DNA of 10,424 nt, from assembly GCA_030611625.1 (NCBI GenBank), contig JAUWPK010000087.1, forward strand, positions 1 to 10,424. Reading direction: 5' to 3'. This DNA is from Promethearchaeum sp. (lineage in GTDB: Archaea > Asgardarchaeota > Lokiarchaeia > Sigyniarchaeales > Promethearchaeaceae). Of the stretch, positions 1 to 6,869 are shown piece after piece. Each line of letters starts with the position of its first letter. The stretch's first letter is position 1. The translations under genes and the position numbers were made by a program. The notes beneath the pieces are model-generated. The model worked only from the letters and a program-made list of their open reading frames with translations. It had not been told where the DNA came from and searched no databases.

Positions 1-854
1 TCAGCTTCGACAGGATCTTCCTCTTCTATTTGAAAAAGAATATTTTCGATAATGGGTTCATTGTTTTTAACCAAAAATGTTTCAATAATGGATGAACTAT
101 TATCAGCATCTTCTAAATCCCAACATGTTGCATTAATCCGCCATTCTCCAACATTATAAGAATTTAGAATTGAGATTTCACTAGAAAAGTTTTTTTCTCC
201 CTCTGCAACGAGTGTAATGTTGGCTTCTATGTAATCCGTGGGATCGAATAATTCTACTTTCCATTTTAAATCCATAACGTTATTTTCAATATCTGATGGT
301 AGATAATCTATTTTAATGGTCTTATTTCTATAAACTTCTGTTGTATTCATAACAATACCAACTTTTGGAAGATTATTTGCAATTTCAAAGGTTTGATCGG
401 AAGTTGCATCTGTATTTAAAATAGAATCATCTAAAATTAGCATAGCTAAGATTGCAATATTAGTATCTCCAGTTACATTAAATATGGTTGGAGTAAAGAG
501 AGTGGTCCAAATATGTGTTGGCTCAATACGTGTGAGGTTAATATACTGCTCTGAACTATTAGAAAAAGTAATATTAGCCATAAAATAATAAGTGTCCTCT
601 TCTAAAAAATCATCTCCATTATTTGCAGTATTATTATAAGTAATATTCAATGTTTCAATTCCTCTATGAACTATCTCTCTATCGATGAAAACACGAGAAC
701 TATTTATGATATCATTAGATACATTCGGGATCATATCCATTTTATAATTTTCTTTTTGTATCTCTGCAGAATCAAAATTAATTTGAGAAAATCCAATAAT
801 GAATGATGCAAAAATTATAAAGAATAATATTTCATTTTTTTGTTTTTTTTTCAT
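1..854 (-). CDS. Secreted Ig-like beta-sandwich protein, partial (C-terminal end outside window)
   Basis: This gene is read on the minus strand from ATG at 854 and stays open for 284 codons to the left edge, so its 3' end is missing. The protein starts MKKKQKNEILFFIIFASFII, a short basic stretch then a hydrophobic helix (residues about 9-22), which indicates a signal peptide or membrane anchor. The rest is beta-rich and polar, with about 14 N-X-S/T sequons (for example N51, N70, N94, N126, N170, N212, N241, N252), as expected for a glycosylated archaeal surface protein. At least two Ig/cadherin-like sandwich domains can be seen, about 50-155 and 163-262; each begins with a similar strand (VFIDREIVHR and IVMNTTEVYR), and a third may start near 265 (NNEPIIENI). 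The start is supported by AGGTGA five bases upstream, overlapping the stop of the preceding gene, so the two are probably cotranscribed and translationally coupled. I do not recognise a specific family; a surface adhesion or scaffold role is inference. Confidence 0.9.
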   Translation of the reverse strand, partial: MKKKQKNEILFFIIFASFIIGFSQINFDSAEIQKENYKMDMIPNVSNDIINSSRVFIDREIVHRGIETLNITYNNTANNGDDFLEEDTYYFMANITFSNSSEQYINLTRIEPTHIWTTLFTPTIFNVTGDTNIAILAMLILDDSILNTDATSDQTFEIANNLPKVGIVMNTTEVYRNKTIKIDYLPSDIENNVMDLKWKVELFDPTDYIEANITLVAEGEKNFSSEISILNSYNVGEWRINATCWDLEDADNSSSIIETFLVKNNEPIIENILFQIEEEDPVEA

Positions 855-859
855 AAAAT

Positions 860-865
860 TCACCT
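860..865 (-). promoter_or_regulatory. Shine-Dalgarno site overlapping upstream stop codon
   Basis: The minus strand reads TAGGTGAATTTTATG: AGGTGA shares its first two bases with the TAG stop of the 910-residue gene and lies five bases before the ATG at 854. It fixes the start of the downstream gene and suggests translational coupling. Confidence 0.75.
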
Positions 866-3596
866 AGCTTAAACGTTTTTTATTTTCAAGAGCCATATGC
901 CGCACAATAACAATTCCTGTGATAGGTATAATTATAGGAAGAACATAACCTAATAAAATACTTCCAACAGATGCCTTTAATTCTGAGGTTACTAATTGTT
1001 CATAAATTTTATTACCATTTGAATCAAAAATTTCAATCAAATAATGATTATACCCAAATTCATAAGGATTCATGAAGTTTTGACCAAATGGAATATCAAC
1101 TAAATTTTCTCCGGGAATTAAGGTTAAATTGCTTATTACAGTTTCGTTATCAACAAAAATGCTAATGTTTTGAGAACTTTTTAGATTATTCATGATATAA
1201 CAACTAGCTTGAGACTCTTTCCCGTGATAGGAAAATTCTGGAACATCCAAAAATAAAATATCTAAAGGCAATTTCACAGATGAAATAAAATCTTCATAGG
1301 ATATAACACTTCCATCAGAGGCTCGAGAAATATTTATATTATACATAATTTCACCATAAGGTGCATTTGTTGATATTTGAGTTTTTAACAAAATAATTAC
1401 TGATTCTTCAGATAATAATACCCTAGAAATTTCAATATTTGTTATGTATTCTCCCAAAATCGAAATATCAACTGTTTGAGAAATATCTACAAGATTTTTT
1501 AGTTGAATTAGAATTTCAAAATCTATATCATGAAATACATAAGCATCTTGTTCGATTCTTGTAATTTCAATAGAACTTAGGATCAAGATAGGTATTTCTA
1601 AGGTATAATTTAAGGTTGTATCGTTTTTTATTTCAACAAGTAATGAAGTAGAACCAAAACTTGCATTAGCTAAAGTAGTAATTTCATATGTAAAATTGCT
1701 TAGAGTTCCATTTGTTAAAATTTGTTCAAATGTTTGATTTGCAAAATTTGTTCCATTTAAATTAATACTGACCGTTAAATTATCCATTCGGGTATTATTT
1801 ATACTTAAATTTAAGGATGTCGAACTTCCTGCCCTAATCGACTCTGATTCAAGAGAATATTCTTGCACACTAAAACCAGGAATTAATGAAAAGGAAATCT
1901 TATTGAAACTTGTCAAAATTCCGGTGTAATTTGCATACATATCAACAGTATACTCTCCTAAAGGATAATCATCCAAAAATGGAAATTCAATACTTGCTGT
2001 CCCATTTAAATCACCAGGTTGTGTCACATTATATGCCAGAGTTCCATTTGGAAATCGAACACTAAAGAAAAAATCAGCGTTTTCAATTGGAACTGAAAAG
2101 TTAATTTCTGCAATAGGTTGTTCATAATAATTATAGAGATCAAAAAAGTATTCAGCTGTAATATTAACAGATGTTGCTTCTTTTTTAATGAATTCGGTGG
2201 CATTAAGAGTCATATTGGTATCTATTCTTTCTGATAAAGATGAAAGGGTATTTAGTGATCTAAAAAGATACGAATGAGTATTTAGGTTTCTATTTTTATT
2301 AGTTTCTGTTGCATTTATCGATGTGTAATATGTTCCATAATCTGGATCTTTGAAGTGTTTCTGAATGCCATTAAACATATCCATACAAACTTTATAATAC
2401 GTAAAATTCCCAGTTACTTCAAATAGCTTCTGCATTGCACTTAACATGATTGAATTATCTTTAAGAGTAATTGTATCATCAAAAGGAGTTCCGTCCAAAG
2501 CTGTAGCTCTCATAAAAAGAGAATAAGTTTCATTCCAAAGAGTGTCATTTAAAGTAAGGAAAACTTTCTCAGCATTTATTATAGAGTCCACGTATTTTTG
2601 ATCGCCTTTCTCTGGAGCACCTAATTCTAAATACCATTCAGATAAAGCCCATATAGCGTAAGCATTAGTATCTAAAAATTTAAACTCATCTAATACTCCA
2701 CCAACTGTTAGATCTGAATCACGTCTATATTCGAATGCATCCAAATAGAAAAATGGAGATTCTATCATATATTTCATAGTAGCGTCAGCATCTGTAAATG
2801 CATCATTTTGATTTATTTGATCTTGTAAATTTCCTTGATTAGCGCGATGAATTAGAAATCCTGCTATTGCAGCGATAAATTGATCCTTAGCAAATTTTGA
2901 ATCGTCAATATTTGAATGATTATAAACTTGAAAAGTTGTATATGTTGAATCATAAAATAGATTATTTTGAACATCCCATTGATTTGAAATATAATCTTCA
3001 ATATCATAAGTTTCAATATTGGATTCATCAGAGATTAACCAATCAATAAAAGTCAAGATTACTTGTGAATTACCGTCTAATTCCTTTACGGTAGAATTGT
3101 CACTCCAATCATTATTTACCCAACTATAATAGCCTTCTTGACTAACATTAGAATCCCAGAACTCGGAATGCATGTATGTATTGAAATATTGTGATATTTC
3201 ACTTTTACTCATATCCAATAAATAAACTAAACCATCTAAAAATACGGCAAAATCTTCAAAATTATGGGTATCATTAGTAATTGTAGTTCCATCTTGTGAT
3301 GTTTCAGAAAAATACATAGGAAAACCGAGGTTATCTTGAACCGTTGAATTATCTATTATTTCAGTTTTCAACCAATCAGATATTGGAGTTGTATTTTCAA
3401 AAAACGGTGAATTTAACACATTGTAATTATCTTGTTCAATTGGATTTCTATTTTCTAAATTATCTTGTTCAATAATTTGATTTTTATCGGGTAGGACTTG
3501 AGGAATATTTTGAACTAAAGGAAATAAAATTAGCATTCCAAGAAATATCCCAATAAAACCATAAATCATTGTTTTACGCAACCTTTTCCTATACAT
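864..3596 (-). CDS. Surface protein with alpha/alpha-toroid-like domain and tandem beta-sandwich domains, membrane-anchored
   Basis: A 910-residue protein. Residues 10-28 form an N-terminal hydrophobic helix after a basic MYRKRLRK stretch, and residues about 876-898 form a second one followed by a short basic tail (RHMALENKKRLS), so most of the chain should lie outside the cell. Residues about 110-455 are helical and resemble the six-hairpin/AGE-like toroids seen in YyaL-type (DUF255) and related proteins: the segments LDTNAYAIWALSEWYLELG, KDNSIMLSAMQKLFEVTG and NTHSYLFRSLNTL have the expected paired-helix spacing. Residues about 470-570 look like a macroglobulin MG2-type sandwich (FPNGTLAYN, then PLGEYTVDMYANYTG). 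Further CARDB/Ig-like sandwiches fill 575-870. About 30 N-X-S/T sequons are present, dense around 596-663. An in-frame stop 18 bases upstream leaves ATG 3596 as the only ATG start. It leads an operon with the partial secreted gene. Enzyme activity is not established; sugar or peptide binding is possible. Confidence 0.93.
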   Translation of the reverse strand: MYRKRLRKTMIYGFIGIFLGMLILFPLVQNIPQVLPDKNQIIEQDNLENRNPIEQDNYNVLNSPFFENTTPISDWLKTEIIDNSTVQDNLGFPMYFSETSQDGTTITNDTHNFEDFAVFLDGLVYLLDMSKSEISQYFNTYMHSEFWDSNVSQEGYYSWVNNDWSDNSTVKELDGNSQVILTFIDWLISDESNIETYDIEDYISNQWDVQNNLFYDSTYTTFQVYNHSNIDDSKFAKDQFIAAIAGFLIHRANQGNLQDQINQNDAFTDADATMKYMIESPFFYLDAFEYRRDSDLTVGGVLDEFKFLDTNAYAIWALSEWYLELGAPEKGDQKYVDSIINAEKVFLTLNDTLWNETYSLFMRATALDGTPFDDTITLKDNSIMLSAMQKLFEVTGNFTYYKVCMDMFNGIQKHFKDPDYGTYYTSINATETNKNRNLNTHSYLFRSLNTLSSLSERIDTNMTLNATEFIKKEATSVNITAEYFFDLYNYYEQPIAEINFSVPIENADFFFSVRFPNGTLAYNVTQPGDLNGTASIEFPFLDDYPLGEYTVDMYANYTGILTSFNKISFSLIPGFSVQEYSLESESIRAGSSTSLNLSINNTRMDNLTVSINLNGTNFANQTFEQILTNGTLSNFTYEITTLANASFGSTSLLVEIKNDTTLNYTLEIPILILSSIEITRIEQDAYVFHDIDFEILIQLKNLVDISQTVDISILGEYITNIEISRVLLSEESVIILLKTQISTNAPYGEIMYNINISRASDGSVISYEDFISSVKLPLDILFLDVPEFSYHGKESQASCYIMNNLKSSQNISIFVDNETVISNLTLIPGENLVDIPFGQNFMNPYEFGYNHYLIEIFDSNGNKIYEQLVTSELKASVGSILLGYVLPIIIPITGIVIVRHMALENKKRLS
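3425..3473. repeat. Two copies of a 16-bp direct repeat at 33-bp spacing, inside the 910-residue gene
   Basis: The 16-base word aattatcttgttcaat occurs at 3425-3440 and again at 3458-3473. The offset of 33 bases is 11 codons, so the frame is kept and the protein shows IEQDN twice (residues 42-46 and 53-57) in the linker just after the N-terminal membrane helix. It looks like a small intragenic duplication. Confidence 0.7.
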
Positions 3597-3686
3597 TCGA
3601 TTATCATACCTTTATATTTACTATATCAAAATCTCCAAGAATTAATAAATTATAAAATTTATAGAACGTATTATTTCATAATTTTT
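3597..3686 (-). promoter_or_regulatory. Probable promoter region of the surface-protein operon
   Basis: AT-rich spacer between the radical SAM gene and the surface-protein operon. An inverted repeat TATAAA-A-TTTATA lies at 3651-3663 and could serve as a TATA box. A start about 26 bases downstream of it would give a leader of some 40 nt. A second AT-rich candidate at 3613-3626 lies about where a TATA box would be for leaderless initiation at ATG 3596. A GGT at 3608-3610 is the only weak ribosome-site candidate. Which TATA element is used cannot be decided from sequence. Confidence 0.4.
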
Positions 3687-3703
3687 AAAAGGAAAACGAA
3701 AAA
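3687..3703 (-). terminator. Oligo-T terminator of the radical SAM gene
   Basis: Directly after the TAA stop, the minus strand reads TTTTTCGTTTTCCTTTT, three T runs with no stable stem before them. This matches the hairpin-free oligo-T termination of archaea and suggests that the surface-protein operon downstream has its own promoter. Confidence 0.55.
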
Positions 3704-4813
3704 TTAGAATAAGAAACTTCTCTTCTCTTGAGAAAATTTTCCAATAATGGGTATTTTAAATCCACATTGACCACATTTATTTTCAATGGTCAAATTTCTG
3801 TTTATTGTATGATAACCTATTCTTTCGATAATATTTGTATTACATTGAGGACAGACAGTACTTCCACCCTCATCAGATAAAAAATTTCCCATAAAAACAT
3901 ATTGGAGCCCTTCTTCTTTAGCTAACTTCCATGCATCTTTTAATATTTTGGGAGGAGTTCTAGGGTTTTTTAAGCGATAAGATGGGTGATACGCTGAGAA
4001 GTGTAATGGTGTGTCAGCTCCTAAGTGTTTTATTATCCATTTTACCATAGATCTAATTTCATGCAGATCATCATTTTCTTTTGGGATTATTAAATTTGTA
4101 ATTTCAACGTGAACACCTTTTTTTTTCATAAATTCAGATGTATCGAGAACAGGTTGCATTGAAGGCACACCAACTATCTTATCATAAAAGGAATCATTGA
4201 AGGCTTTAAAATCTATATTAGCAGCATCAATAAATTTAATATATTCTTCATTGGATTCCCTAGATGAATATCCATTTGTAACTAAAATGTTCTTAATATC
4301 TTTTTCTTTAGCTTTTAATGCTGTATCTTTTATAAATTCAAACCAAATTGTTGGTTCATTGTAAGTGTATGCAATCGATTTACAATTTGCTTTTTTAGCT
4401 CGAGTTACAACTTCATCCGGCATCATTTGAGTCAATTTAAATGGTTGAGCATAATTTTCATCTTTTTTGAAGATTTTAGCAACGATCCCATCCTTATCTG
4501 GATAAGCACTGGGACCAATGTTCCAATTTTGGCAATGTTTACACCTAAAGCTGCAGCCCACTGTAGCAATTGAAAAAGCATTGCTTCCAGGATAGAAATG
4601 ATAAAGTGGTTTTTTTTCAATAGGATCAGTTGAACCGTGAGAGATGCATGATCCGTAATTTAATGTATACAATTTTCCATCAATATTTTCTCTACTATTA
4701 CAGAAGCCCCGCTTTCCAGGAGAAATAATACAATAATGCGAACAAACTTTACATTGAACCTTATTGTTTTCTATGGATCCAATAGGTTCCCATAATTCTG
4801 CTAATTTTTTCAA
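3704..4813 (-). CDS. amrS: AmmeMemoRadiSam system radical SAM enzyme AmrS
   Basis: Radical SAM protein of the AmrS group, related to pyruvate formate-lyase activating enzymes; it is expected to bind a 4Fe-4S cluster and cleave S-adenosylmethionine in the cytoplasm. Its true substrate is unknown. Numbered from the TTG start (369 residues), the protein shows an N-terminal cysteine cluster (C21, C24, C28, C38 in CKVCSHYC...GFC), the family block DPIEKKPLYHFYPG, the radical SAM motif CSFRCKHC (C87, C91, C94), a YTYNEPTIW segment and a C-terminal zinc-ribbon (C321, C324, C347, C350). I chose TTG at 4813 because GGTG lies six bases upstream, the same geometry as at 854, and because family members begin just before this N-terminal cysteine block. 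An ATG at 4885 would add 24 residues of hydrophobic sequence and overlap the divergent gene. The partner genes AmrA (AMMECR1) and AmrB (MEMO) are not in the window. Family assignment is secure; the start is probable. Confidence 0.93.
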   Translation of the reverse strand: MKKLAELWEPIGSIENNKVQCKVCSHYCIISPGKRGFCNSRENIDGKLYTLNYGSCISHGSTDPIEKKPLYHFYPGSNAFSIATVGCSFRCKHCQNWNIGPSAYPDKDGIVAKIFKKDENYAQPFKLTQMMPDEVVTRAKKANCKSIAYTYNEPTIWFEFIKDTALKAKEKDIKNILVTNGYSSRESNEEYIKFIDAANIDFKAFNDSFYDKIVGVPSMQPVLDTSEFMKKKGVHVEITNLIIPKENDDLHEIRSMVKWIIKHLGADTPLHFSAYHPSYRLKNPRTPPKILKDAWKLAKEEGLQYVFMGNFLSDEGGSTVCPQCNTNIIERIGYHTINRNLTIENKCGQCGFKIPIIGKFSQEKRSFLF

Positions 4814-4858
4814 AAATAACACCAGAAAAATAATAATTAAAACAAAATTAAAAATGGC
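4814..4858. promoter_or_regulatory. Divergent promoter region between amrS and the GH38C-like gene
   Basis: A 45-base AT-rich spacer between two divergent start codons. On the plus strand, aataataattaaaac (about 4829-4843) lies near the -26 position expected for leaderless initiation at ATG 4859. Part of the amrS promoter probably lies inside the 5' end of the opposite gene. No operator-like repeat was seen. Confidence 0.4.
4820..4823 (-). promoter_or_regulatory. Shine-Dalgarno site that decides the TTG start of amrS
   Basis: Minus strand CTGGTGTTATTTTTG: GGTG followed by a six-base spacer and TTG at 4813. GGTG with a six-base spacer also precedes the ATG at 854, which supports reading TTG as the initiation codon. 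Confidence 0.6.
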
Positions 4859-5839
4859 ATGATAACAAAAAAAGATTTCATGCAATTAATAATTTCAAAT
4901 CCCAGTAAATGGCCTAGAACTGAGTTAATTTCTGCATATTTTAAGAATAAATTAAGTACACATGCTTTACAAATATATGATTCAGATAATTGTGAAATAA
5001 CATCTCAAATCGAAATGCAAAAAGAAGATCGATATAAAATTAGGTTTGTTGCTGAAAATGTTCCATCATTAGGAAAAAAGACATTTTATATTAAAAAAAG
5101 AGATCTAAAAGCAGAATTTCGTCTTCCTGAAATGGGTTTATTAGATGGAAACGATTATTACATCGAGAATGATAGTGTTAGAGTCGTAATTGAAGAAAAT
5201 GGGACTATTACTCTAATGGATAGAAATGATGAGGATAATAATCAAGAAAAATGTGAAAATAAAGTAACTATCATGGGTGAAGAATTAGGATGTGGATCAA
5301 TTTGGGCAGAAGATTCATTCTATAATTATCCTAATTTACATATTATTGAATTAGAGCCAAAAGACGAACTAGATTTTGAAATTAATTATTCATTAATGGA
5401 AGCTAACGACTTTAGAGGGACATTACAATTAGATAGAAAACTAAAAACTGAAATAAATATCGATATTTCAACTTTAATTAGTTTAGAAAAAGGCGAAAAA
5501 CCATTAATTAAATTTAAAACAACAATAATGAATTTACCAAATAAAAGCACTTTAAAAATCCTATTTCCTTGTAAATTATCAACAGATAAATTAGATGTTC
5601 TAAACAAATCGGGAATTTATCGTATCTGGGATCCAATTAAAAAAAGAGGGTTAGCATTTTTTACATCTTTAAATGATCTTAAACTAATTCAAACTAAAAA
5701 AAAGGATGCTGTTGTTGCAATGAAATTACCAAATCAAGGAAGTTCATATGCAATTTTGCCTTTGAAATCCCCAAATGATGCCGAAATATTAAAATTAGGT
5801 CAAGAATTTAGAAATCCATTAAATTGGGAAATTAAATAG
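4859..5839 (+). CDS. Stand-alone GH38 alpha-mannosidase C-terminal-like beta-sandwich protein (no catalytic domain)
   Basis: A 326-residue protein that follows the order of the beta-sandwich C-terminal region of GH38 alpha-mannosidases: SNPSKWPRTELI (13-24) matches the usual Np-wpR-t-v opening, ENVPSLGKKTF (66-76) the vPplGyktf strand, IENDSVRVVIEENGTIT (102-118) the ENeyvrV...nGtit strand pair, and YAILPLKSPNDAEI then LGQEFRNPL (297-321) the closing block. Full-length family members are about 800-1000 residues, with an N-terminal catalytic (beta/alpha) domain that carries the metal site and nucleophile Asp. That domain, the middle helical domain and the final small sandwich are all absent here, so hydrolase activity is not expected. 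No signal peptide is seen; it should be cytoplasmic. ATG 4859 has no clear ribosome site; ATG 4880 (residue 8) is an alternative start that keeps the domain intact. It is divergent from amrS and convergent with the TPR gene. A carbohydrate-binding or structural role is inference. Confidence 0.82.
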   Translation: MITKKDFMQLIISNPSKWPRTELISAYFKNKLSTHALQIYDSDNCEITSQIEMQKEDRYKIRFVAENVPSLGKKTFYIKKRDLKAEFRLPEMGLLDGNDYYIENDSVRVVIEENGTITLMDRNDEDNNQEKCENKVTIMGEELGCGSIWAEDSFYNYPNLHIIELEPKDELDFEINYSLMEANDFRGTLQLDRKLKTEINIDISTLISLEKGEKPLIKFKTTIMNLPNKSTLKILFPCKLSTDKLDVLNKSGIYRIWDPIKKRGLAFFTSLNDLKLIQTKKKDAVVAMKLPNQGSSYAILPLKSPNDAEILKLGQEFRNPLNWEIK

Positions 5840-5843
5840 AATT

Positions 5844-6785
5844 TCACTTTTTTTCTTTATTGACTTCTTTTATTGCTTCTTCTGCTTCTTTTAACAATTC
5901 TTCTGTTGTATAACCTAAAGAAAGTAATGCCAAACGCATTAAATTGACATCATTTTGATGTTTTCCATTTAAATTCAAATAAATGGCTAATTTAAAAGCT
6001 TGTAGATAGGGATATTTTGCTTTCTCAATATCCTTTTTATTTAGAAATGTTTCTGCTAGAAATCCTTCTGCTAAATACATCTGCTCGATATTACCCGAAT
6101 TATATCCGATATTAAATGCTTTTTTAAAATATCGAACGGCATCATCAAAACCTTCCAAAACTTGAGATATCACCCCTAAATCTATAAGAGTTTTAAATTG
6201 TCTTTCTTCAAGATTCATTTGTTCCCAAAATTCTAATGCTTTTTTTTTCAATTCCAATAGCATATCATATCTTTTTTTATTTTCATAATAATTAAGCAGA
6301 ATATGAATTGATTGCGCAAATTGATCTTCATCCTGCAATTGCATTGCCATTTTCATTGCTTCCAAAACGTAATCTGATGCTTTAACTTCTTCATTTAATT
6401 TTAAAAATATAATTCCAAAATTTTGTAAACATGCTAAACGTTCATTTAGATGCATAGAATTTGTCCAATATTCATGAGCTTCTTCAGTATAACTTTTTGC
6501 TAATTTATATTTCCCCATTTGAATATATAATGATCCTAATGCTCCCTTTGTGGATGCTAATTTAAAATCATCATTTAATTTTTTATATTCCTGAATAGAT
6601 TCCAGAAAGAATTTTTGAGAATCTTCTAAATTTCCTTTTTTAGAATATAATACAGCTAAATTTGAGCATATTGAAGCTCTCTCTTCAATAATTTTAGTTG
6701 TTTCTTCTTTTTCATATGTCTTTTTAAGTTTTTTAATTAAAGTACTTATGTTTTCATCCAAAGAAATTTTAGATTTTTCTTCCAT
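5844..6785 (-). CDS. TPR-repeat protein, six repeats
   Basis: A 313-residue soluble protein made almost wholly of tetratricopeptide repeats. Six repeats start at residues 36, 76, 116, 156, 196 and 236, an exact 40-residue period like the extended repeats of LGN/Rapsyn/kinesin-light-chain-type TPRs. Examples are SNLAVLYSKKGNLEDSQKFF (41-60), GALGSLYIQMGKYKLAKSY (81-99) and GFLAETFLNKKDIEKAKYPY (241-260). The helical repeats form a superhelix that normally binds a peptide or protein partner; none can be named here. Residues 1-35 and about 293-313 are charged helices, ending KEVNKEKK. There is no signal peptide or membrane segment, so it is cytoplasmic. ATG 6785 has no Shine-Dalgarno site; a TATA-like GTATAGAAAA about 23 bases upstream fits leaderless initiation. 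Its 3' end lies 4 bases from that of the GH38C-like gene, and it is divergent from the coiled-coil gene. Confidence 0.93.
   Translation of the reverse strand: MEEKSKISLDENISTLIKKLKKTYEKEETTKIIEERASICSNLAVLYSKKGNLEDSQKFFLESIQEYKKLNDDFKLASTKGALGSLYIQMGKYKLAKSYTEEAHEYWTNSMHLNERLACLQNFGIIFLKLNEEVKASDYVLEAMKMAMQLQDEDQFAQSIHILLNYYENKKRYDMLLELKKKALEFWEQMNLEERQFKTLIDLGVISQVLEGFDDAVRYFKKAFNIGYNSGNIEQMYLAEGFLAETFLNKKDIEKAKYPYLQAFKLAIYLNLNGKHQNDVNLMRLALLSLGYTTEELLKEAEEAIKEVNKEKK
5848..5870 (+). terminator. Oligo-T terminator of the GH38C-like gene, inside the convergent TPR gene
   Basis: Beginning nine bases after the TAG stop, the plus strand reads tttttttctttattgacttc, with a T7 run at 5848-5854 and more T runs after it. 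These bases encode the lysine-rich C-terminus of the TPR protein on the other strand, so one stretch may serve both as codons and as an archaeal oligo-T terminator. Confidence 0.5.
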
Positions 6786-6869
6786 GTTTTATATATTCAT
6801 TTTTTCTATACAAAATTTATTAGGATTTTGTCTGATATAATATTATAATAGTAAAAGGGAGAACATTCA
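6786..6869. promoter_or_regulatory. Divergent promoter region between TPR and coiled-coil genes, with a 12-bp palindrome
   Basis: An 84-base AT-rich spacer. A perfect 12-base palindrome TATAATATTATA lies at 6836-6847 and could act as a TATA element in either direction. For the plus-strand gene, aaatttatta (about 6813-6822) would place transcription start near 6842-6847, ahead of its ribosome site. For the TPR gene, GTATAGAAAA on the minus strand (about 6803-6812) is a candidate. Assignments are tentative in so AT-rich a sequence. Confidence 0.4.
6857..6861 (+). promoter_or_regulatory. Shine-Dalgarno site of the coiled-coil gene
   Basis: GGGAG lies eight bases before ATG 6870 and supports that start. 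Confidence 0.65.

Noticed and set aside
4432..4620. A 62-codon minus-strand open frame inside amrS
   Set aside because: It lies wholly within amrS in another frame, has no ribosome site, and the enclosing frame carries the radical SAM motif.
4811..4885. N-terminal membrane anchor on AmrS
   Set aside because: It appears only if translation began at ATG 4885, which conflicts with the divergent gene, the family N-terminus and the GGTG-TTG signal.
5386..5607. A 73-codon minus-strand open frame opposite the GH38C-like gene
   Set aside because: Antisense shadow; the plus-strand frame shows family-specific motifs across this region.
6238..6250. Nine-base A/T homopolymer in the TPR gene as a possible frameshift site
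   Set aside because: It encodes three lysines in a TPR helix and the 40-residue register continues unbroken on both sides, so no frameshift is indicated.
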